Positions 1 to 3,698 of a DNA stretch of 7,327 nucleotides are shown here, piece by piece. How positions within the stretch are numbered: position 1 is the first letter of the stretch; every line of letters begins with the position of its first letter. A program made the position numbers and the translations under genes. The notes under the pieces were generated by a model that worked only from the letters and a program-made list of their open reading frames with translations, ran no database searches and had not been told where the DNA came from. The stretch comes from Thermoplasmata archaeon (GTDB lineage Archaea; Thermoplasmatota; Thermoplasmata; Lutacidiplasmatales; UBA184): positions 1 to 7,327 of the forward strand of contig JASHYY010000205.1 in NCBI GenBank assembly GCA_030042815.1. The letters are read 5' to 3'.

Positions 1-167
1 GCTTCCTCGCTCGCGAGGTCGTCGGTCCTCGCGGGCCACTCGGGATGCTCGACCCGTACGGGCCCCGAACGATCGTCGACGAGCTCGAGGTCGTACCCGC
101 GCGCCGCCAGTCGGGGGACGAGGGCGCCCCCGATGAAGCCGGTGGCGCCGGTCACTCCGACCCGCAT
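1..167 (-). CDS. NAD-dependent epimerase/dehydratase (N-terminal part, runs off left edge)
   Basis: Only the first 55 codons are in the window. The product starts MRVGVTGATGFIGGALVPRL, a textbook N-terminal beta strand plus the glycine-rich loop G7-A-T-G-F-I-G13 of the extended short-chain dehydrogenase (Rossmann) family. A second strand ends in acidic residues (LVDDR, about 29-33) where the NAD(P) ribose is normally held. Members of this family act on nucleotide sugars (epimerases, dehydratases, reductases), but the catalytic YxxxK motif lies outside the window, so the substrate cannot be called. The start is the ATG that places the glycine motif at the usual residue 7. A box A element centred 27-28 nt upstream implies a leaderless mRNA. 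It lies 64 nt downstream of a glycosyltransferase on the same strand, which fits a glycan-synthesis role. Confidence 0.85.
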   Translation of the reverse strand, partial: MRVGVTGATGFIGGALVPRLAARGYDLELVDDRSGPVRVEHPEWPARTDDLASEE

Positions 168-190
168 GCGGTCGGCCGGACCCGCGCCGT

Positions 191-198
191 CAATAAAG
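191..198 (-). promoter_or_regulatory. Archaeal box A (TATA) of the epimerase gene
   Basis: On the minus strand the sequence reads CTTTATTG, an A/T island in very GC-rich DNA. Its centre is 27-28 nt from the epimerase ATG at 167, which places transcription start at or next to the start codon. There is no Shine-Dalgarno sequence in between, so the transcript is probably leaderless and the epimerase can be expressed independently of the upstream glycosyltransferase. Confidence 0.6.
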
Positions 199-231
199 CC
201 TCTCGCGCGGAGGAGGGCGGCCGGGCCCGCG

Positions 232-1212
232 TCAGCCGAGCTGCCAGCGACGCAGGTTCGACCGGAACAAGAGCCGGCGGGCGAGCCCTGGAGAGACGAT
301 CGCGGCGAGCGCTGTCTCGGGAACCGCCGGGTCCTCCCAGCCGGGCCCCCGGCGCAGGGCGACGAGCGCCGCGGAGCGGGGACGGACGCCGTTCTCGAGG
401 TCGGCGAAGAAGGCGAACCCCGCCGCGGATTTCGCGAAATGGCGGGCCAGCGGCGAGGTCGCCCCGGCCCGCTCCGCGGCGAGCCGGGCGAGCGTACGGA
501 ACGACCGGGCGAAGCGGGCGGACTGGGTCGCGTGGCGCCGGCGGAACTCCTGGGGGGTCGCGCCCCGGGTCTGCGACATGTTCTCGTCGTGCAGCCGGAG
601 TCGAGTGAACGGCGTCGCCTCGAGCCGCATCGGTTTCCGGTCGAGCAGCGCGGCGGTGACCCAGAACCGGTCCGCCGCCCAACCGGCCTCCCGGAGCGCC
701 CCGGTCCAGCCGAGCGCCCACGACCGCCGGACGACCGTCGACGAATTGTTGCCGGGCCAGATCTCCCGGAAGAGCGCGCGCACGTTCCGCCCGTCCCAGC
801 TCGCGAAGCGGCCGGGGTCGGTCCGGGCCCATTCCTGGTGGCGGGCCTCGACGGGGGCGCCCGCGCGGTCGACCGGGGCCTGGTCGTGACAGTAGTAGGC
901 GAGGGTCGGGTCGGCGCCGAACAGCTCGCGGACGCGGGCGACCTTCGTCGGGTCCCAGAGGTCGTCGTCGTCCAGGAACGCCACGACCTCCCCGGTCGCC
1001 GCCTCCACGCCCGCCGCTTCCTTTGCCCCGGTCTCCTCCGCCGGGCACGGGACGTCCCGGTATCGGCCCTCCGCCCCGGCGATCGGCCCGGAGAAGTTGC
1101 GGACGACCACCACCTCGTCCGACCCCGCGGCGAGCGCGGAAGCGACCGCCTCCGCGAGGAAGGCGCGACGGTCGTGCGCGGTCACGACGGCGCTGACGGT
1201 CGGTCCGCTCAC
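232..1212 (-). CDS. Family 2 glycosyltransferase
   Basis: A 326-aa protein with a GT-A fold signature. It has an N-terminal strand SAVVTAHDRRAFL (about 7-19) typical of GT2 enzymes, then the segment TGAKEAAGVEAATGEVVAFL leading into D81-D-D-D84, which contains the DXD metal/nucleotide-sugar site and is followed by LWDP. Downstream is an acceptor-side region ending in RLHDENMSQT, a motif usual near the end of GT2 catalytic domains. I see no membrane segments, so it probably acts in the cytosol on a nucleotide sugar and a lipid- or protein-linked acceptor; the specific sugar is unknown. I chose the GTG at 1212 because it begins just before the first catalytic strand. The frame stays open further upstream, but there it crosses the tRNA-Pro gene and loses family character. 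A G-rich stretch before the GTG is at best a weak ribosome binding site. It is followed by a sugar epimerase gene. Confidence 0.85.
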   Translation of the reverse strand: MSGPTVSAVVTAHDRRAFLAEAVASALAAGSDEVVVVRNFSGPIAGAEGRYRDVPCPAEETGAKEAAGVEAATGEVVAFLDDDDLWDPTKVARVRELFGADPTLAYYCHDQAPVDRAGAPVEARHQEWARTDPGRFASWDGRNVRALFREIWPGNNSSTVVRRSWALGWTGALREAGWAADRFWVTAALLDRKPMRLEATPFTRLRLHDENMSQTRGATPQEFRRRHATQSARFARSFRTLARLAAERAGATSPLARHFAKSAAGFAFFADLENGVRPRSAALVALRRGPGWEDPAVPETALAAIVSPGLARRLLFRSNLRRWQLG

Positions 1213-1239
1213 GCGGCGCCCCCGGGCCGACGGGCGGGA

Positions 1240-1348
1240 TGGGGCTGCCCGAATTTGAATCGGGGTCCCGGGCTCCCAAAGCCCGAAGGATGGACCAGTA
1301 GAGCGGACGGAGGCGCGTACCTCGCGCCCGTAGCTACCCCACAGCCCC
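1240..1348 (-). tRNA. tRNA-Pro(UGG) with an insertion in the D loop
   Basis: Read on the minus strand from 1348. The acceptor stem GGGGCTG/CAGCCCC has seven perfect pairs, and A73 (1240) is the archaeal proline discriminator. U8, the D stem GGGT, A14 and G15 follow. The anticodon arm is CGGGC-TTTGGGA-GCCCG with anticodon TGG at 1278-1276, U33 and G37. The variable loop has 4 nt (GGAC), and the T arm is CCCGA-TTCAAAT-TCGGG. CCA is not encoded. The T stem closes with A53-T61 where G53-C61 is the norm. The gene is 109 nt because about 34 nt lie between T17 and G18; without them a normal 75-nt tRNA with D loop AGCTTGGTCCA results. The 5' end is 10 nt after the UPF0179 stop. A weak box A (TTGAAAC, 1376-1382) lies inside that gene, so co-transcription is also possible. 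Confidence 0.88.
1298..1331 (-). other. Candidate non-canonical tRNA intron, 34 nt, in the D loop of tRNA-Pro
   Basis: This stretch interrupts the D loop between T17 and T17a-G18-G19. It folds into a strong stem: CGGGCG (1330-1325) pairs with CGTCCG (1309-1304), one bulged C follows, then GAGG (1323-1320) pairs with CCTC (1313-1310) around a 6-nt loop. Outside this stem the 5' strand has a 3-nt bulge CTA (1333-1331). Next comes a 4-position helix GTAG (1337-1334) against CTCT (1303-1300) with one mismatch and one wobble, and then a 3-nt bulge ACT (1299-1297) on the 3' strand. That is the order of a relaxed bulge-helix-bulge. Cutting after the second base of each bulge removes exactly 34 nt and restores a standard D loop. 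The outermost helix is missing. Exact borders could shift by a base or two because CTAC occurs at both ends. Confidence 0.6.
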
Positions 1349-1358
1349 GCATGCCGGC

Positions 1359-1787
1359 CTAGACGGCTTCGACCCGTTTCAACGTTCGGCCGATCCGGCA
1401 CTCCGCTGGCTCGTCCTCGACGGAGGCGATCCGGAACCGCTGCTTGGCCGGAAGGCTCGGGCCCGCGCAGACCCACCAGTTCGGGCAGTCGAGACGCCGG
1501 CAGGGATAGCGCCCCCCTTCGAAGGAGCTTCCGACCACCGCGCTCTGGGCCTCCACCACCATCGTCCGGGGCACGGGTTTCACCTCGACCACGTTCGCCT
1601 CCGACTCCTGGAGGGCGCACGGGTGCGAGACCGACCGGACCTTCGTCACGACGTACTTGCGGCCGGGGTCGAGCGTCAGGCAGGCGTGCCGGTACGGACA
1701 GGTCCGGCAGACCGGTCCCCCGCCTTCGTAGACGAACTCGAACCCGTCGTGCGCCTCGGCCTTCGCAAGGAGCGTGATCTCGGCCAT
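1359..1787 (-). CDS. UPF0179 family cysteine-rich protein
   Basis: A 142-aa protein that I recognise as the archaeal UPF0179 family, whose function is unknown as far as I know. It has eight cysteines in two blocks: C27-x2-C30-x5-C36-x20-C57 and C96-x4-C101-x5-C107-x22-C130. The blocks resemble each other (C-R-x-C-P start, then a G/A-rich turn, a basic Y/F strand, a lone Cys and a closing valine-rich strand), suggesting an internal duplication. Such spacing fits two metal sites, zinc or iron-sulphur, but the metal cannot be told from sequence. There are no signal peptide or membrane segments. The ATG lies 2 nt after the egsA stop and is preceded by a good Shine-Dalgarno sequence, so it is the second gene of an egsA operon. 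The stop is TAG, and a tRNA gene begins 10 nt later. Confidence 0.85.
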   Translation of the reverse strand: MAEITLLAKAEAHDGFEFVYEGGGPVCRTCPYRHACLTLDPGRKYVVTKVRSVSHPCALQESEANVVEVKPVPRTMVVEAQSAVVGSSFEGGRYPCRRLDCPNWWVCAGPSLPAKQRFRIASVEDEPAECRIGRTLKRVEAV

Positions 1788-1789
1788 GG

Positions 1790-2899
1790 TCACTCCACCA
1801 CCCCGGTGATCCGGGCGAGCCGCTCGGCCGCCTCGCGGGTCAGTCCGTTGTCCCCGAGGATCGTGTAGCGCTCCGGGCGGATCGAGTGCGCCATCACGAG
1901 CGCGCGCGTCACCTCGTCGTTCGACACCCCGAGCTCCCGCGCGGTCGTCGGCGCGCCGATCGTCACGAGGGCGTTCTTCAGGCGGCGCCAGTCGCCGCCG
2001 TGCAGGTACATCATCATGATCGCGCCGACCCCGCACTGCTCGCCGTGGAGGCTCGGATGCTCGGCGACGCGGTCGAGCGCGTGGCTGAACAGGTGCTCGC
2101 TGCCGGAGCACGGGCGCGACGAGCCCGCGACGCTCATCGCGATCCCTCCGACCAGGATCGGTCGGATCGCGATCCACACCGACTCCTCGAGGTTCGGCTT
2201 GATCGCGCTCGCGTGGTCGATGATCTCTTGGGCGGCGTACTCGCTCAGGGTCGCGGCCGTCGTGGAGTACTCCTCGCTGCGGAGGCGCACCGCGAGCCGC
2301 CAGTCGAGGACGGCGGTGCAGTTCGAGATGACGTCGGCGCACCCCGACGCGAGGAGCCGGTAGGGCGCCTGGACGATCACCTCGGTGTCCGCGATGACCC
2401 CGATCGGGACCGCACCCTCCGTGCTCGCGATGCTCTCCCCACCCCGGATCGAGGCCCTCGGGCTCGAGATCCCGTCGTGCGCCGCCGAGGTCGGGACGCT
2501 CACGAACGGGATGCCGAGCCGCGCCGCAACGACTTTGGTGATGTCGATCTTGCTTCCGCCTCCGGCCCCGACGAGGTAGCGGGCGCCGGCGTCGCGGGCG
2601 ATCGCCTCGACCCGGTCGACCTCCGCCGCGGTGGCCTCCCCGGCGATGACGGTCGGCGCGTCGAAGCCGTCGCCCCGGAGGATCTCGGCCGCACGGTTCC
2701 CGGCGAGCAGGGCGGTCTTCGGTCCCGTGACCACGAGCCCTCGAGCGGGGAAGCCGAGCCGGCGGCACGTGTCGGAGAGGTCCTGCAGGACGCCGTGGCC
2801 GGCGAGGACGAGCCGGGGGAAGACCATCCCCTTCGCCTTTCCGAACACCCCGTCCGGACCGGGCAGGGGTTCGCGCGTGACCGGAAGATGACCCGCCAT
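1790..2899 (-). CDS. egsA: sn-glycerol-1-phosphate dehydrogenase
   Basis: A 369-aa protein. It reduces dihydroxyacetone phosphate to sn-glycerol-1-phosphate with NAD(P)H in the cytosol, giving the backbone of archaeal ether lipids. It belongs to the iron/zinc-containing polyol dehydrogenase superfamily. Visible landmarks are MVFPRLVLAGHGVL (25-38); the nucleotide-binding loop GAGGGSKIDITK (111-122); SVPTSAAHDGISSP (134-147); and candidate metal ligands D189 in SGCADVISN, H269 in GSEHLFSHALD and H285 in SLHGEQCG. The length is slightly above the usual roughly 350 aa because of about 20 extra N-terminal residues. The ATG at 2899 was chosen because no start lies between it and the promoter; the next Met is residue 25. 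Its box A gives a leader of only 8-10 nt. It follows queE by 71 nt on the same strand and is coupled to UPF0179 downstream. Confidence 0.95.
   Translation of the reverse strand: MAGHLPVTREPLPGPDGVFGKAKGMVFPRLVLAGHGVLQDLSDTCRRLGFPARGLVVTGPKTALLAGNRAAEILRGDGFDAPTVIAGEATAAEVDRVEAIARDAGARYLVGAGGGSKIDITKVVAARLGIPFVSVPTSAAHDGISSPRASIRGGESIASTEGAVPIGVIADTEVIVQAPYRLLASGCADVISNCTAVLDWRLAVRLRSEEYSTTAATLSEYAAQEIIDHASAIKPNLEESVWIAIRPILVGGIAMSVAGSSRPCSGSEHLFSHALDRVAEHPSLHGEQCGVGAIMMMYLHGGDWRRLKNALVTIGAPTTARELGVSNDEVTRALVMAHSIRPERYTILGDNGLTREAAERLARITGVVE
1793..1799 (-). promoter_or_regulatory. Shine-Dalgarno sequence of the UPF0179 gene
   Basis: Minus strand GGTGGAG followed by TGACC and then ATG. The GGAG core lies 5 nt from the start codon and the site sits over the last egsA codons and stop. 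A ribosome finishing egsA would be placed directly on this start, so translation of the two genes is probably coupled. It is the clearest ribosome binding site in the window, consistent with an internal operon gene next to leaderless first genes. Confidence 0.65.
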
Positions 2900-2930
2900 G
2901 GCCCCGGAACGCGCAACGAGGGTCGGGCCC

Positions 2931-2938
2931 TCAAAAGC
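2931..2938 (-). promoter_or_regulatory. Box A of the egsA-UPF0179 operon
   Basis: Minus strand GCTTTTGA, preceded by a purine-rich stretch (GAAACGGGAAG) suitable as a TFB recognition element. It lies in the 71-nt gap after queE. The centre is about 35 nt from the egsA ATG, so the predicted leader is some 8-10 nt and has no Shine-Dalgarno motif. This suggests egsA is transcribed on its own and not only by read-through from queE. Confidence 0.5.
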
Positions 2939-2970
2939 CTTCCCGTTTCGACCTCGAACGGCCCGCGGCG

Positions 2971-3600
2971 CTACCGTCCCGGAATGTCGCCCCAGAGGAC
3001 CTTGTGTTCCTGGAGCATCACGCGCACGTCGAGCCGGTCCGCGAGCACCCAGTCGGCGAGGCGCCCCGCGTCGGTCCCCCAGACCGGCTGAAAGACGACC
3101 GTCGCGGGACCGTGGTAGTCGCGCAGGACGCGCTTCGCGTAGGCGTAGTCCTTCCGGTCGGCGACCACGAACTTGAGCACGTCCTCCGCCCGCAGGAGCG
3201 GCAGGTTCGGCCAGCGGTTGCGCGCGGCCATGCCGGAGGAGGGGCACTTCACGTCGACGCTCAGGACGACATGCTCGAGGTCGAGGTACGGTCGGATGTC
3301 GAGGGAGCCCCCGGTCTCGATGACGGTCGTGATGCCGCGGCGGGAGAGCTCGGCGACCAGGTCGCGGGATTCCCTCTGGAGCAGCGGTTCTCCCCCGGTG
3401 AGGCAGACGAACCGTGTACGGTTCCGCCCGACCTCGCGGAGGAGCGAGGGGATCGACCGCTCCTTCCCCGGTCCGAACGAGTACGGGGTGTCGCACCACC
3501 GGCAGCGCAGGTTGCATCGGGCCGTCCGGACGAACGTCGTGCGGACCCCGGTCCACGGCCCTTCCCCCTGCACGGAGTGGAACACCTCGATGATCCGCAT
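2971..3600 (-). CDS. queE: 7-carboxy-7-deazaguanine synthase (radical SAM)
   Basis: A 209-aa protein that converts 6-carboxytetrahydropterin to 7-carboxy-7-deazaguanine, a step towards preQ0 and, in archaea, archaeosine at tRNA position 15. The N-terminal QGEG motif (11-14) is the family's substrate-binding signature. The cluster motif is the standard C29-x3-C33-x2-C36 for a 4Fe-4S cluster and S-adenosylmethionine. LTGGEPLLQ (67-75) is the SAM-binding GGE motif. ETGG (95-98), SVDVKCPSSG (114-123), a VVFQPVWG segment and the C-terminal LQEHKVLWGD are also typical. The length is normal and no key residue is missing. The ATG at 3600 starts directly on the first strand before QGEG. There is no Shine-Dalgarno sequence, and a weak box A lies 28 nt upstream, so it is probably leaderless. 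It diverges from leuS across 98 nt. No other queuosine-pathway gene is visible. Confidence 0.94.
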   Translation of the reverse strand: MRIIEVFHSVQGEGPWTGVRTTFVRTARCNLRCRWCDTPYSFGPGKERSIPSLLREVGRNRTRFVCLTGGEPLLQRESRDLVAELSRRGITTVIETGGSLDIRPYLDLEHVVLSVDVKCPSSGMAARNRWPNLPLLRAEDVLKFVVADRKDYAYAKRVLRDYHGPATVVFQPVWGTDAGRLADWVLADRLDVRVMLQEHKVLWGDIPGR

Positions 3601-3625
3601 GCCGGCCCGGCAGTCTCGGCGGGCC

Positions 3626-3631
3626 CTTAGG
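3626..3631 (-). promoter_or_regulatory. Weak box A of queE
   Basis: Minus strand CCTAAG preceded by GGAAAGCG (purine-rich, TFB-element-like). The centre is 28 nt from the queE ATG, the same distance as for the epimerase and leuS. The core is a poor match to TATA, so the call rests mainly on spacing and on the absence of a ribosome binding site. Confidence 0.35.
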
Positions 3632-3667
3632 CGCTTTCCTCCGGTCGCGCCCGCGCGCCGGCACGTC

Positions 3668-3675
3668 TCAAATAC
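3668..3675 (+). promoter_or_regulatory. Box A of leuS
   Basis: The plus strand reads TCAAATAC, the only A/T-rich run in the queE-leuS gap. Its centre is 27-28 nt from the leuS ATG at 3699, which predicts a leaderless mRNA. The sequence between it and the ATG has no Shine-Dalgarno motif. It is about 43 nt from the queE box A on the other strand, so the two promoters do not overlap. Confidence 0.55.
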
Positions 3676-3698
3676 CGACTCCGCGTCGCGCCCGCCCG

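Noticed and set aside
1253..1258. The CAAATT run in the tRNA T loop as a box A for the glycosyltransferase
   Set aside because: It lies about 43 nt from the GTG, unlike the 27-28 nt seen elsewhere, and is fully explained as a tRNA T loop.
133..1362. A 409-aa plus-strand reading frame across the glycosyltransferase and tRNA region
   Set aside because: It is antisense to a clear GT2 gene and to the tRNA, and its composition is that of a GC shadow.
1213..1620. N-terminal extension of the glycosyltransferase to an ATG at 1620
   Set aside because: The extra 136 residues are translated from the tRNA gene and from UPF0179 in a different frame. The GT2 fold starts right after the GTG at 1212.
1788..2768. 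N-terminal extension of the UPF0179 protein to 2768
   Set aside because: The extension is an R/G/D-rich frame inside egsA. The ATG at 1787 has a strong ribosome binding site and matches the family start.
2900..3664. N-terminal extension of egsA to an ATG at 3664
   Set aside because: It would cover queE in another frame and lacks homology-like features. The egsA promoter sits inside it, at 2931-2938.
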